Below, in pieces: positions 10,775 to 22,606 of a DNA stretch of 64,000 nucleotides. A program made the translations under genes and the position numbers. The stretch is from Adineta steineri (Eukaryota > Rotifera > Eurotatoria > Adinetida > Adinetidae), in contig CAJNOI010000022.1 in the NCBI GenBank assembly GCA_905250115.1, positions 620,001-684,000 of the forward strand. Reading direction: 5' to 3'. The first letter of the stretch is position 1; each line of letters begins with the position of its first letter. The notes beneath the pieces are model-generated. The model did not search any database, was not told the origin of the DNA, and saw only the letters and a list, made by a program, of their open reading frames with translations.

Positions 10775-12623
10775 GCAAAATATCAAAGGTATTTATTCTA
10801 GTGAGCTATAGTTTTTCATTAATTTTAAAATTACGAATGGTCACTACAAACATCATTCACTGGGAATAGAGATAAAGTATCTATACTATCAATCGATAAA
10901 AGCTACCTATGTTTTTTGAAAGAATAAATCAAAACGCTGAAACCATCCCACAGAGTATAAGTCCACTTTATGATAGAAGCCCACCTTGTCTAATATGAGC
11001 ACTAAACAATTAATTTGGAAAGTTGGATAAATTAGCTAATTGCCTCTTACTGTTTCATTCTAGTTAGGTTTATGTGCTTAATTTGTCTTGCGCCATTTAT
11101 ATTTTTATCAATAGACAAATGAACGTCTTTCGAGTGTTGAAAAATGTGTATCAATAGAACATAGCTATCCAAAAACTATTGAATAAAATTACGCATGCAG
11201 TAGCTTCGTTTGATTAGGTTTCTTCTTCTTATGGAATTATGTACAGATCAGCATTGATACGATGAGAATTTTTATAAGCTTCACAACAATCTGACCAAAA
11301 CTTTGATTGAAAAATGAGAAGTCTCGAAAAGCTGAACTGTGACCAATACCAATTACCCGAACGTTCATCGGACTTAAAAAAACAACGCCAATGTAGGATG
11401 GTACAATATCAAGTAGAGTAGAGGTGTAAGTTTCGGATTCCATTCCTAGAAACTCAGGAATCAGGAAACTTGAAACCGTCTGTTAGTTCCCACTCCTAAA
11501 AATCTGGGATCCCATAGTCAACTATCATAAAATAAAATAAAAAGTATACTTAAATATCCTAGTGTGTGTTCAAATAAGCGCAAAAACGATCTATCAATTA
11601 TTATAATACCTATTAGATCTGAATTATCTTCCAAAAAATGGAAGATCCTTATTGTGTAGTCAAAGATTCACTTGATATTTCTAACGCAATAATTAAAATA
11701 TATCTCCTTTCCTATCTCAACTGTGCATGAGCAGCGATGATGAGAGCTTCTGGCAAGCTATATTGACACAGGTCTAATAGAAATCTCTTATGAATTTCTT
11801 CAAAGCTCGATAATTTCGAAAATGAACATATTATAGCAATCGTAATTTTTCGTACTCATAGCAAGATTCATGAAATCTTGAGGGTAGATGAGCATCTGAG
11901 TGAGAAAAATAATGAAAAGACCGCAGTATTTTGTTGACTTGATAGTATGGAATCAAGAAAGAACTCGTATTTACTTCTTGGTTCCTGGAAAACTATGATA
12001 CCTACTTCTACAGTTGTCAGAGAATCTAAAAACTTGAATTCATACATATCTTTTTTATCGAACGACATTTTACCTTTCGAAACATGAGAGCTTATTCTAG
12101 AGCTTGTTGTTTTTCACGATAGTCTTCACTGTAGATTGAGTGAATCAAAGGTAAGCAAGATATGCTTCTTGAGCAGTACAAGATTTAAATCACAATAGAA
12201 TTCTACTATTCAGAACAGTTTTTTGAAAGTAACCAAACAAATGCTTAATGGATGCTGACTAAAGAATTTTAGTTTATATACAACTCAAGCGAGTATCTGT
12301 AATAATGACGAGAAGTCAATATTTCTCTCTGTGAAACAAAAAAACAAGTGCACGTGAAAAGTTCATTATTTTTTTACACAAAAATAAGTCATATCTGTCA
12401 TTGAAGGTCCTTATATTGGCTACATAATTTTTCTAGTATCTTGTCGAAAGTATTGAAAAATGCATGTTGAACTGTAAAACATATAGATGTCAATTGCTTC
12501 GTTGCTAGAATTGTATTTGTCTAACTTCAAAAACAGTGAAGAAAGCAAAACTGAGTTGGTAGGAGCATAGATTTTAGTATGTCTATTCTTTAACTTAAAG
12601 CCACCTCCATTATCGTCCATGAC
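10775..12623. other. Intergenic or intronic sequence between two ART-related ORFs
   Basis: About 1.85 kb. Minus-strand ORFs at 11237, 11868 and 12420 have no recognisable content. An acceptor after the donor at 10771 (AG near 10816) would add only a short open tail before a stop. No repeat family or RNA gene seen. Confidence 0.4.
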
Positions 12624-14030
12624 ATGTTTAGATCAATCGTAGAATTGACGGACGATATATCTGATCCTATCAATTTGTACACAATAATTGGACCAATCTA
12701 TCCCAATTTCACCTCGCTTTCACCAAACAAAGATGTAAACAAAGTATTTGCACTACGCTATGCTATCAGTCGTCTTAATTCCCAATTTGAACATCCTATT
12801 CACCAACGAGACGAATCCCTATGTCGACAGATTTCTATTTATCGAGGAATTCAAAGTAGTATTCAAGTTGTTGAAGGAGTGAAGGCTGCAGTAGGTAGTA
12901 TTGTTGGCAAAACTTCGTTTGGATCCTTTTCTTTTGACGAAAACACGGCAAAATCCTTTGCGACGGGAGATATGAATCATCCATGCAGACAGCCGGTTCT
13001 AGAAAAGATCAATATATCTACGAATTATGGAGAAGTACTTCATAGAAGTTTATCGCGCAAAACCCAATCTTATGGTGATGTTATAATTCTCCCATGTCAG
13101 TCACTATTTCGAGTTGATAAAGTGGAATCCACTGAACTACTATGGAACGTTGAAGCGACTCTTATTGATGAAGACGATGAACAGTGTCGTTCAACTATTG
13201 GTCCATGGTCGAAACTCCTTAATGAACACTGGCGATTCGAACCAAGGATGCAACAATCGTATTTTCGTTATTTGGATACGAATAACACGTCGTTTCTAAA
13301 ATTTCAAGTGCTCGTCGACGCAATTCTTCGACTCGACGCTAATGACTTTGCCAAAGAAGAACTCGTTGAACTATGTCGATTAAAATACACAAATGACACA
13401 AAAACATTAAAGCACATTGATATTTTTGAAGAGACATATCGAAGTGAAAATGCTGTGTCATGGTACAGCCGCGATTGGTTCCTCTTTCGTACACTTAATG
13501 AAGCTCTCCGACAGGAAAATTATGATACAATTATCAAACTCCGCTATTTTATCCGTGATTTGCATAATCAATTGGCCGAGTTGCAAATAGACTACCTCCG
13601 ATCGTTACCGAGTACTCAGTCAAACATTGTGCTGTACCGTGGACAAATAATACCTCAGACAGAACTTGAACATCTGCAACGATATCAATGCAGTCTTATT
13701 TCCATGAACAGCTTTCTCTCAACCACTAACAACTACCAAGCCGCTGTGTTCTTTTCTGGTGAAGGCACTGCCGATGTCGATGAAGGATATGCTTCCGTTA
13801 TTTTTGAAATATCGATTGATACACGTCTACCTCTCAGTATTCCTTTCGCTCGAATTGAATATCAGAGTATTTTTCAAGATGAAGAAGAAATTCTTTTTTC
13901 AATGGCGGCTGTCTTTCGTATTCAAAATGTTGAGAAAATTCAAGACAATTTGTGGTGCGTAAAAATGATACTTGACAGAAATATGGATGATGAACAATGG
14001 CTATTTCTCACCAGCCATCTGAATGACTAA
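12624..14030 (+). CDS. Two-domain arginine ADP-ribosyltransferase
   Basis: Single-exon frame of 468 aa with two ART-like modules. The second (about residues 275-455) has the full R-S-E set: Arg339 in VLYRGQ, Ser366 in FLSTT and ExE at Glu420/Glu422 (QDEEEILF), plus the upstream WYSRDWFLF helix that precedes ART cores here. The first (about 60-185) keeps Arg74 (IYRGI) and a serine block (SFGSFSFDENTAKSFA), but the position aligned with ExE reads GDV (151-153), so its catalytic glutamates are missing. The expected activity is mono-ADP-ribosylation of arginine using NAD by module 2, with module 1 perhaps regulatory or substrate-binding (inference). No signal peptide, so probably cytosolic. The start is uncertain because an upstream exon could exist. 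AATAAA at 14053-14058. Confidence 0.75.
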   Translation: MFRSIVELTDDISDPINLYTIIGPIYPNFTSLSPNKDVNKVFALRYAISRLNSQFEHPIHQRDESLCRQISIYRGIQSSIQVVEGVKAAVGSIVGKTSFGSFSFDENTAKSFATGDMNHPCRQPVLEKINISTNYGEVLHRSLSRKTQSYGDVIILPCQSLFRVDKVESTELLWNVEATLIDEDDEQCRSTIGPWSKLLNEHWRFEPRMQQSYFRYLDTNNTSFLKFQVLVDAILRLDANDFAKEELVELCRLKYTNDTKTLKHIDIFEETYRSENAVSWYSRDWFLFRTLNEALRQENYDTIIKLRYFIRDLHNQLAELQIDYLRSLPSTQSNIVLYRGQIIPQTELEHLQRYQCSLISMNSFLSTTNNYQAAVFFSGEGTADVDEGYASVIFEISIDTRLPLSIPFARIEYQSIFQDEEEILFSMAAVFRIQNVEKIQDNLWCVKMILDRNMDDEQWLFLTSHLND

Positions 14031-14354
14031 AATTTCTCTGTAGAATTTTGTCAATAAAGATTAAGCTAATCACCTTGTCAAGTTGATCGTCTTGAGATCG
14101 ATTTCTTGAAAGGTGTTTCAGCAGCTTACGAAACATTGACTGCTGTATCAGTAGAGTGTGGGTGTGAATGAGGGAGAGACACTCACGCCCACGCCGACAT
14201 CCACCCTCAAGAGAACACGAAAACTTGAGTTTCAGGGATCCAGAAAGGGAAGGATGTCCAGAATGTAAATTTAGTTTCATTTTTTTAAATTTATTCACCG
14301 TTAAAAAACAACAAAAAACAAGATTGTCAAAATTTTGATTCAATAGTCTTTCAT
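14031..14354. other. Intergenic
   Basis: About 320 bp between the ART gene and the receptor fragment, holding inverted TGTGGG-like element 8. Nothing else seen. Confidence 0.5.
14154..14209. repeat. Inverted TGTGGG-like element 8
   Basis: GAGTGTGGGTGTGAATG on the left; CACGCCCACGCCGACATCC and CACCCTCAAG on the right. It lies between the ART gene and the receptor fragment. Confidence 0.6.
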
Positions 14355-14696
14355 TCATGATACAGCAGATATGACCATATTTGCTCGTCTATTTATTATT
14401 TTTATTAGAGACATTTTCAATGGATCTGTAAATTGAAATAAAGTCATGATTACACATAGCATTGCTGTATCACCAAATATAAAAGCAATTCGAAAATTAT
14501 GTTTTGGTGTACTATTGCAGAATGACATTCTAAGAAATAATTGATAAGGAAAACAAATTGTGACAAGAATCATTACAAGTATAACTATACGTCGAACTAT
14601 TTTTAAATCTCGTTGTGCACGTGGTAATGTGTTGGTTGGTCTCACATTTGCACCCATTTGTTTAACATATCGAACTAATAAAAAATAGATAAACAT
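14355..14696 (-). pseudogene. 7TM receptor fragment (TM5/6 to C-terminus)
   Basis: 113 codons that look like the C-terminal third of a rhodopsin-like receptor: an intracellular loop (RAQRDLKIVRR), TM6 with a central proline (ILVTICFPYQLF), a short outer loop with an N-glycosylation site (NST) and TM7 with TDP in place of NPxxY (FQFTDPLKMSLIKII). There are no TM1-4. The frame stays open upstream only by reading into the transposon end at 14701, so the ATG at 14694-14696 is not a real start. Beyond the transposon, removing it would join the fragment directly to a CCCACACCC tract at 15444, not to receptor sequence, so the 5' part was lost independently. Probably a dead fragment. Confidence 0.7.
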
Positions 14697-14700
14697 AATA

Positions 14701-15437
14701 GTGTCCTGCGGGAAAGACTTTTTTCACTGTTTTTCCCCTTTCCATTTCCATGGGAATGGGAACGAAGCTAAAAGCTCACGTTCCCTAAACTGTGACTAAT
14801 TTTATTTCAATATACAAAAATATTTCTATCTAATAACTGTTTATTTTTAATAATTTTTGTTATTCATATATAATTAACAGAAAAATAACAACTGTGTATC
14901 AACAAACAGAAACTACATCGCTTTATTCTTAACTACATCATAATTTAATCATCACAAATAAAATTTTCTTTTTCATCATCGTCGTTCAAGATAACATTAT
15001 CAAGATCATCTTGTCGTAACACTTCATTACTATCATGTTGTTGTGAGAAATTGTTATCATCATCCTCTGTTTAGTACTTCTGTTTTTTTCATCGCCGTAG
15101 TTGATGTACTACTATTTTTTTGTTTTTTTATTTGTTAAATAGATATGAAAATAATTATTTCAACAATGATAAGTTTCGACGTATAAATCATATTTTGTAT
15201 GTAATGAAAAAAGCAAGCATCAGTAGAATATTCAGTAAAATATTCCTCTAATCGTTACGTCCTTTTAATTTATGTAATAACACGTTACTATGCGCAGAAC
15301 CTGGTGTCACCAGTAACTGGTACACATATATGATAATGACCCTTTTCTCGCAGATGAAAAGAGCCTTTGAAAACTTAGGGAATTAAGGGAATGGGAATAG
15401 GGAATGGGAAGCAAAAAAAGTTGTTCCCGCAGGACAC
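14701..15437. mobile_element. Non-autonomous Tc1/mariner-like element with TA target sites
   Basis: 737 bp bounded by inverted termini that share GTGTCCTGCGGGAA exactly, followed by a T-rich run (ACTTTTTT), at 14701 and ending at 15437. Both sides are flanked by TA (14699-14700 and 15438-15439), the usual target duplication of Tc1/mariner-type elements. Subterminal GGGAATGGGAA-like motifs appear in inverted orientation at both ends. There is no full transposase; a short acidic ORF relic is at 14945-15067. It sits immediately 5' of the receptor fragment and next to a telomere-like tract. Confidence 0.75.
14945..15067 (-). pseudogene. Acidic ORF relic inside the transposon
   Basis: On the minus strand about 40 codons are open down to a TAA at 14945-14947, ending with DDDEKENFICDD and rich in Asp, Glu and Asn. 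A stop lies just upstream, so this is a remnant. Acidic C-terminal tails occur in some transposases, which suggests, but does not show, that the element is a deletion derivative of an autonomous transposon. Confidence 0.35.
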
Positions 15438-15443
15438 TAACTA

Positions 15444-15465
15444 CCACACCCACACCCACACCCTA
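15444..15465 (+). repeat. CCCACA tract 9 (one arm only)
   Basis: CCACACCCACACCCACACCC, three uninterrupted telomere-like units without a facing left arm. It adjoins the transposon's right TA and, without the transposon, would adjoin the receptor fragment. Confidence 0.65.
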
Positions 15466-16388
15466 GTTATTGATTATATAGAAATGGAATCAGCAACACA
15501 TAGTTATGAATATTATTAGTCTATACTTTGGTTTCTTATCGAATAGTTTTATTATTTTCAATCATAAGATGAGTATTATGACTCTGAAAAAGGTAAAGAT
15601 ACTACTCGAAACTGTAGAGACTGACTATCGAAAACGTTTAGTTTTTGAAATGAGTTATCTAGTCCCAAAGAACATAAGAAGTTCGGTAGAAACTTAAATT
15701 TTGACAAATTTTCAATAAGCTCTTTCAATATTTGGATGATCTGAACTATCAATCTATCAAAAATCATGTTTTTCAACTTATTTTTGTTTATAAAATTTTT
15801 TCATTACCAAAAAAAAAATGATTGAATCATTATTAAATTATATCAACTGATAGAGTTAAATATGTTCTATACAATCCTATGTGTCATATATATGTCATCA
15901 CTACTTTGGAAAGTATAAAATATTAAAAGACGCATTTATTAATAAATAGTTGTTTGCTTGAAAGTAATCACATGATTAGAGGGAGTCCATGATAATGTTG
16001 TTTTTGACACATTATTTCTAGATATTTTCATGAAAATGTAGTGGTCAATTTTCTCTAAAAGAAAGACTCTTTTTAAGAAAATTTGACCTATTTAACAAAA
16101 CTCCTAGAATATCTTTTCACTTCTTTTTGTGTTGATACAATTAAAAAAATCACTTAGGTCAAAATATTTCTTTTCAAATAGTTTTTTTGTTATAATTCAA
16201 AAATCTTCACTTAACCAAAAGCTTTAGTTGTAAAATAGTATGAAATAAACTGCTCTGAATAAGCTAAATATATCTGAGATGTTTTGTGTAGAAAATTCTA
16301 GAAGTGTGTGTAATCATAAGATGAATATCATGTTTAACATTTATTATTAAACAAATCTATGTGGACTGTCTCTAATTGATATAATTAG
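15466..16388. other. Intergenic
   Basis: About 920 bp of AT-rich sequence. ORFs at 15506 (plus) and 15576 (minus) overlap in antisense and neither looks coding. An AATAAA on the minus strand near 16345 fits as the poly(A) signal of the terminal exon at 16389. Confidence 0.5.
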
Positions 16389-16945
16389 TTATATCAAGTC
16401 TGATAATTGCTGCATAGCAGCAATTCGAAGCTGGTTTCGCTCGAGCTGCAGTTGTTTATAGAGTGCAGCTAAAGCGTAATCACCATTTTCATCGCTTCGA
16501 CGAGCACGTTCTTCATAATATTTCACGTTACGATCCAATGATTTTGAAATGATCCATATGATCTTTTTTAGCGTATTATTAGAGGGCGAATGCGAAGGTG
16601 CTGGTTCTTGATAACGACTTCTGTCAATTGTGAGTGTGACATATATTCGATCCGTTTTATATAGTAGATAAATATAATCGAAAGTTGTATCCGGTTCAAC
16701 GTTGATTGGATTGAAGTTAAGGTTTGCATTTGAAACTTGATCTGGTAGTAGGGCAACGACCGTAAATAACCGATCATGTATAGCGAGTTGATTGTGGAGA
16801 GCGACTTTATTATCGAAAATAGTTGCTATGTTCTTATAAAAGCGTAAATATCGGTGAAGATCAATAGCTACATTCAAGTGCAAGAATAATATGCGAGGTT
16901 CTTCATCAGATAATTGAACAGGTGCAACAGCGTCGAGTTGAGGTT
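16389..16945 (-). CDS. Second candidate terminal exon of the caspase-NHL gene
   Basis: An open exon to a stop at 16389, related in layout to the terminal exon at 17933-18405. Both have a strand-rich first half and a helical end, here SLDRNVKYYEERARRSDENG, there ASKLYEDLGQYYRNEAETA. An acceptor TTTAGGCAG ends at 16946; using it gives phase 1, matching the donor of the NHL exon (19029), so splicing 19029 to 16945 would keep frame to the stop (785 aa in total). No ATG-started first exon of its own was found; the nearest upstream donor (GTAAGAG near 17026) follows a stop in the required phase. It could therefore be an alternative last exon, or the end of a duplicated gene that lost its front. The domain is not recognised. 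Confidence 0.5.
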
Positions 16946-17932
16946 CTGCCTAAACGAAAGAGAGCTTTTTGTTTGCAATAAAGTATGAATCATATGGAAT
17001 AAATGTAATAACCTAAAGCTCTTACATGTCTCTAACTTCCTTTCTTTTTGCAAATAAGAAAAAGCGCACCTTTGTACTATCACAAATTGTGAAGTTCGTT
17101 TACATCAATATCTATATTTCGTGTTTTTACGCTATTTTTCATTAGAATTTGACTTCTAAGTCATTTTATGATTTCAATTGAGTATTTAGTTTCTGTCTGC
17201 AACGCAATAGTATCGCATTATTTCAAACTCGATTAAACTTGAAAAGAGATAATATTGAATCTTTTATTAATGACAGGTAAAGAAAAATATGTTCTTTTGT
17301 GTATTCTTCGAATAATACAACTATAATAAGATATTACACGAAACTTACCATAACTTCTAAAATTCTATAGTGGAGTCGTTCGTCGAAATGAGATAATATC
17401 ACCTTTGAAGCGTGTTTTTATCTAAAATATATAATATAAGTGCTTATACAACATATTAAATGGAACAACAAGGTAGTTCATGAAAATTTGAGAATGAAGT
17501 TTTCTTTTATAATCAGTTTACGTTGTTTATCTTCTGCGGAACTTTCCTAAATAGGACTCTTTTTGAAGTTAACTAAATTTACGATCACACCATAATTTCT
17601 AACTGGTAGAAACGAAGAAACTTTGAATGTACTGATTTAATTAGGAATCAAAATACTATATAAGTCATTAGAACTGTTGTAGATAACATACCAAGAAATA
17701 TTCATTCATTATTCAACTATTTTGAAAAAAGAATTTGAGAAACAAAGAGTATTTTGTATCTTCGTTTTCCATTAAAGCAAAAGATATTCATGATATAAAG
17801 GTCGCAAACATCAAGTTTATTAGAATATTGGTGATAATAATAATAGATATTAAATGGATGTGATAGAATTATGTAAAAAATATAAAAACTACCTGTGATC
17901 ATATATTACGTATTTGCTAAATTTTTGTAGTG

Positions 17933-20900
17933 TTAAAATGTTTTCTCAATATAAAGTCCTAATATTTCAAAACATTTTATCGATTTCGTCAAGAGCTGTT
18001 TAGCCACGTCTCGATCTCGATATTCATCATCAAATAAGGCTGTTTCAGCTTCATTTCGATAATATTGTCCCAAATCTTCATAGAGTTTGCTGGCGAACTG
18101 ATCAATCGAATTGATGTTGGTGATGCGATCATTAACGTTTAAATTTATGTTAGCATGTTCATTAGATGAAGTCTGAAGATAATAGTAATGCAGAACGTCA
18201 GATGGTGGCATAGACACAAGTATGTAAAGAGGAATGGTCGGATTCAAGTCACGTATAACATCGGTAAGGTGACTATTCATGTTGTATTTCTCCATTCGTA
18301 CCATGTATAAATCCCAATCGATGGGCGGCAGTTCAAGATCGATTATATGAATTGTCGGTCGATTATTATACTGACGTTTGTATGTTGGTGACTGCTCGAC
18401 TAAAACTAAATAAACAAAGAAAATGAACTAGTTCATATGCTGAATTAGCATCAAATCTCACTGTCAGATCATTTATTCTATGAGATTTTGTAAAACTTCA
18501 ATATGCCTTCAGAAGATCGTATAAACGTAAAAAATCTTCATAAAACTTCGTGATATTTTAAGTTGCCGTTTCTCGAAGCAACAGAAAACACATCCATTGT
18601 ACGGCCTGCAACATTTGTTGCTGAATCTTTGAGATCTTAATATTTGCTCAAAGAAACACAACAACTACCATTATTGTAGTTACGAACTTTCTATATTTAG
18701 TGTGGTAAAATAGCTATCCAGCAAACCGGTTCGCTCTGAATCTATTTCATTTCGTGTCATCTGGAGGGTGTGAATGTGGGCAGGAGTGAGGGTGGGCATG
18801 GATATTATTGTGGATATTATAATTACTTCTCATATCTACACTCACACCCCTGCTCTCATCTAAAATGACTAATTGATTAACAAAAGACTAATTTTTCTTA
18901 TAGGATAAATAGTATCTCCAAACCAGTTTTGCTCTTCCGAATTTCTAAAGATTTATTTGTCTCGAAAATATTCATTTTTATATAGATCACTTGCCCAGAA
19001 CCCATAGATTATTTTTCAGTAAACTTACCCATCGTATTGTTTGCTTCACCAATATGGGGATTGTTAGTCAATTGATTTTGCTCTTTGAATACCAGTGGTT
19101 TTTCACGGCATTGCATACTCATATCATCCTCACTAATATGTGATGCAACTTCACTACGATCTTCATATAAATTGAATTTTGAATCAATATCAAATTTTTG
19201 TATGCGTTTATTACCCTGATCGACAACATAGAGATTCCCTTCAACGTCGAATGATAAACCTGAGGGACCACGGAATTGATTTGGTTGTTCTCCTTCTCCA
19301 TTTCCACCAACAACAATACTACCTGCGCAATATCCTTCATACCAACGCAGTATTCTGTGATTATTTTTGTCAGCCACATAAACATTACCCAAATGATCGA
19401 CAATTACTCCCGTAGGACAAGACAATTGTGTTAAACTACTTCCTTGACCATTTCCACCAGCAACAACAATACCTTCTTCTGCACCTTTCATCCATTTCAT
19501 CACACGACGATTCAAACAATCCGATACATAAACTGAATGGTCTTCATCAACAAAGATATAAGCAGGACGATAAAGTTGATTGAGACGATTTCCTTCCCCA
19601 TTTCCACCTGCAACTATTGTTCCTTCTGTCTCTCCTTGTTTCCATCGTCTTACTTCATTCTTCACACAGTCAGAGACATAAAGATCTCCATTATTATCCA
19701 TTGTTAGACGAGAACAATCAATGTCAGAAATAACTGTTTCTCCATTTGTACCATTTTGACGAGACCATCGTACCACTCGTCTATTTCCATAATCACAAAT
19801 GATAAGAGAATCATTCTTTTTATCAACAATCACGTCGCTTGGATAATTGAATTGATCACTTCGATTTCCATATCCATTTCCACCTGCAACAACTTCACCG
19901 CTTTGTGCTCCACATTCCCATTCAACAATACGATCATTTTTCCAATCAGCAGTATAAATAGTTCGATGATCATCATCAACATAGATACTCCAAGGAAAGT
20001 AAAGTTGACTTAATTGATTGCCATATCCATTTCCTCCAGCAACTGTAATTCCATGTTGTTTCCATTTGGCGTTGATGTTAGCATGAATGAAAAGAATTGA
20101 TTGTCCTATAAGAAAAAAAGATTTTTTTAAATATTTGAATAAAATTGATGAATAAATGTGAATAAAACAAGTATCATTTTTAACTATAAGAAAATAAAAA
20201 TGGTTTGAATTAATTTAATTTAAAATTTATTTAATAAAATGTAAATGAAAATTAAATAAAATATTTTTTTAATTTTTATTGATCTAAATCGATGTTAAGA
20301 TAATAATTTAATATGAATGGAATTCTTTATTATAGATTTAATTAAAATGAGACAAACAAATCTTTTTCTCTTCTATAAAATCCTGATCAGCAAAACTAAA
20401 TTCTATAGACATTCTAGTAAAAAACTCTACAATAACACTGTTACAATTTTGGTTTTTTGCGTAACAAATATTATTAAGAATGAAAAATGAAAGAGACAGA
20501 ATTTTGAATTGCATAGATTTTTGGTTATTTTAACAAAAAAGAAATATATTTGATTTACAAATACAGAAGATTGATCAATTCTATAGATGAGTAAGAACGA
20601 ATTTGAAAATCTTTGTCTATCAGAATAAAAAATAAATTTTAAAGTATAAAGAATTAATCTCATTCATATCGAAATCTTTTTTTCTTCTCATAATTTCTAC
20701 AAATATATCGAATTAATACTAAAAAAATGATTTCTATTTCTAATATTTATCGAAATGTTACTTATTTTTATAATCTAGTTCTGCCTCTCTACATTTTCTA
20801 TTCTGTTTGTAAATAATTTATTTCTATTTTGAGCTGAAAAAGAGTTTTGAATTTGAATTAGCTTTTAATTCTAATATTAAATGAGTTCATTTAAATATGA

Positions 20901-22606
20901 TGAAAGACTCAAGCTTCATGTTAATGAATATTTCTGAGTGCGATTGCTAGAAAAATGTAGAAAAGAAATTAACAATAATATGGCCTCTCAGTATTTGTTT
21001 TCTTCTGATGTACTGACGATTCTCATTTGAATATTTAGTTCCAGAAGAGATTGTACAAATAGTCTTTGTTTTCGACTTTCTGGATGTGGATTATTGCAAA
21101 AGACTACTCCAAAACAATAAGATGTCTCGTTTTTTTCGATGTAATCGATTTGAGAATTGATGCTTCTGAATAGGATTTACTTCGTTCAATGGAAAAATTC
21201 TTATTTTTTCTATTTATTTTATTGAATTGAGTTATCTCTTTGATCGAAATACAACACTTTGTCATTATCGACATCATAGACATCGAAAATCAAGTGGAAT
21301 CTGAGTCAGATGGTTTGCATTGGATTCAAGGGGGAAACAGCTGATTGTTGATTAGGGTTGATTAAAGATGACTAGGACGATGATCGAGAGGACAGCTAAT
21401 CATCTCCCTTGCCTTATTCATACACACGAGAGTAGATGTAGTATAGTTATCAGTTCTGAGCGATTCATTCAATGGCATGTTATTGTTTCAAGACTTTCTT
21501 CCTAAATCAACAGTTCAATGATACATACCAAATCTAGCACCATCTACTAAACTCAAAATTTCGAGTTTAAGAACATGGTGCAAGATTTCAGGTGTGCCAA
21601 TAAACTGTTGATTTACGAAGAAAAAAATTTGAACATTTCTTTTTCGAATACAAAAAATTACCCGAATTGGTCAATGACTTTTGAATACTGTAGAAAAAAG
21701 TGATACGTTTCAACAATACTTTTGAAGTTTGTTCTTACGGAAAAAATTCGGCGTATTCACCTATCATTTAATTTTAAAAATTTTGACAAGGCCAAATAGA
21801 GCAGTAAAGCTTTCGTTAAATGACTTTCAGGACACTCTGCATTTTCCATATTTAAAGAGATTCAAAATTATTTTAGACTTACCAGCTGTAAATTGTTGAT
21901 TTAAATAAACTTTCCCTTGAACTGAAGATACTCGGAATGGACATTGATTACCATTTGTTTCTTTCATTACACCATCACAAACTTCACACATTATGTCATC
22001 AATAGTTAAATAAGGTTGATCAATATGTCGAAGAAGATGAGATGTAAATAAACTATTTCGACCATTTCTTGATTCATCTGCTGCAACTTTATTTGCATCA
22101 CATGCAAAACTAATAAATGAACCAGCAACTACTTGCATGGGTGAAAGACCATTAGAATTTAATGATTCGCTTACAAAACTATTTCGACAACAATCAAGAA
22201 GAAATATAGCTGCTGACGGATGACGACACATAATCTTTTCAAGCGTATCTTGTACATTTACTGCTCGATCTTCAAGATCAGCACCTGTTGTAATTCGATC
22301 ATCATCAATGGGGATGAGAAAATTTAGATGATTCCATTGACATCCATGGCCCGCAAAAAAGAAAAGAATAAGATCACCTTCATTTATCTTGTCATTAAAC
22401 GTTTCGATCATTGTATTCATCTGTTCATATGTCAAATTAGTACCAACTGTGATTTCAAAGCTAATTCTACGTAATTTGTCAGCAAGATCTTCAGCATCAT
22501 TGATACAATATCGAAGTGGACTATTTTCCCTGTATTCATTGTTACCAATGATAAGAGCTCGTTTCGTACAAACTGAGGTATTCGATGATGAAAATTCGGT
22601 AGCCAT
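17933..22606 (-). CDS. Caspase-like peptidase fused to a six-bladed NHL propeller
   Basis: Exons 22606-21883, 20105-19029 and 18405-17933; each junction has a GTAAGT donor and an AG acceptor and phase 1 is kept throughout, giving 757 aa. Residues about 14-240 are a C14 caspase-fold domain: a first strand ALIIGNNEY, catalytic His87 in FFFAGHG and catalytic Cys140 in LLDCCR. An Asp two residues before the Cys is typical of metacaspases and paracaspases that cut after basic residues. Exon 2 encodes six NHL repeats (for example GNVYVADKNNHRILRW) separated by VAGGNG-type loops, enough for one propeller. Exon 3 is a C-terminal domain of about 157 aa that I do not recognise. No signal peptide, so intracellular. 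Likely role: a protease whose propeller binds a partner or ligand (inference). Introns are unusually long (1777 and 623 bp) and each carries a repeat element. A TATATATA lies just upstream of the ATG. Confidence 0.75.
18764..18860. repeat. Inverted TGTGGG-like element 10 (intronic)
   Basis: GGAGGGTGTGAATGTGGG and GAGGGTGGG on the left, CTACACTCACACCCC on the right, within the 623-bp intron before the first terminal exon of the caspase-NHL gene. Confidence 0.6.
21503..21615. mobile_element. Palindromic foldback MITE
   Basis: A 113-bp near-palindrome: TAAATCAACAGTT at 21503-21515 is the exact complement of AACTGTTGATTTA at 21603-21615, and the inner parts also pair (AAATCTAGCACCAT with ATGGTGCAAGATTT; AACTCAAAATTTCGAGTTT at the centre). 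It begins and ends with TA, as expected for a Tc1/mariner-type (Stowaway-like) MITE. It lies in the first intron of the caspase-NHL gene. Confidence 0.7.

Noticed and set aside
16389..16883. Stand-alone gene starting at 16883
   Set aside because: The start codon there is TTG and the frame continues upstream to a splice acceptor; treated as a terminal exon.
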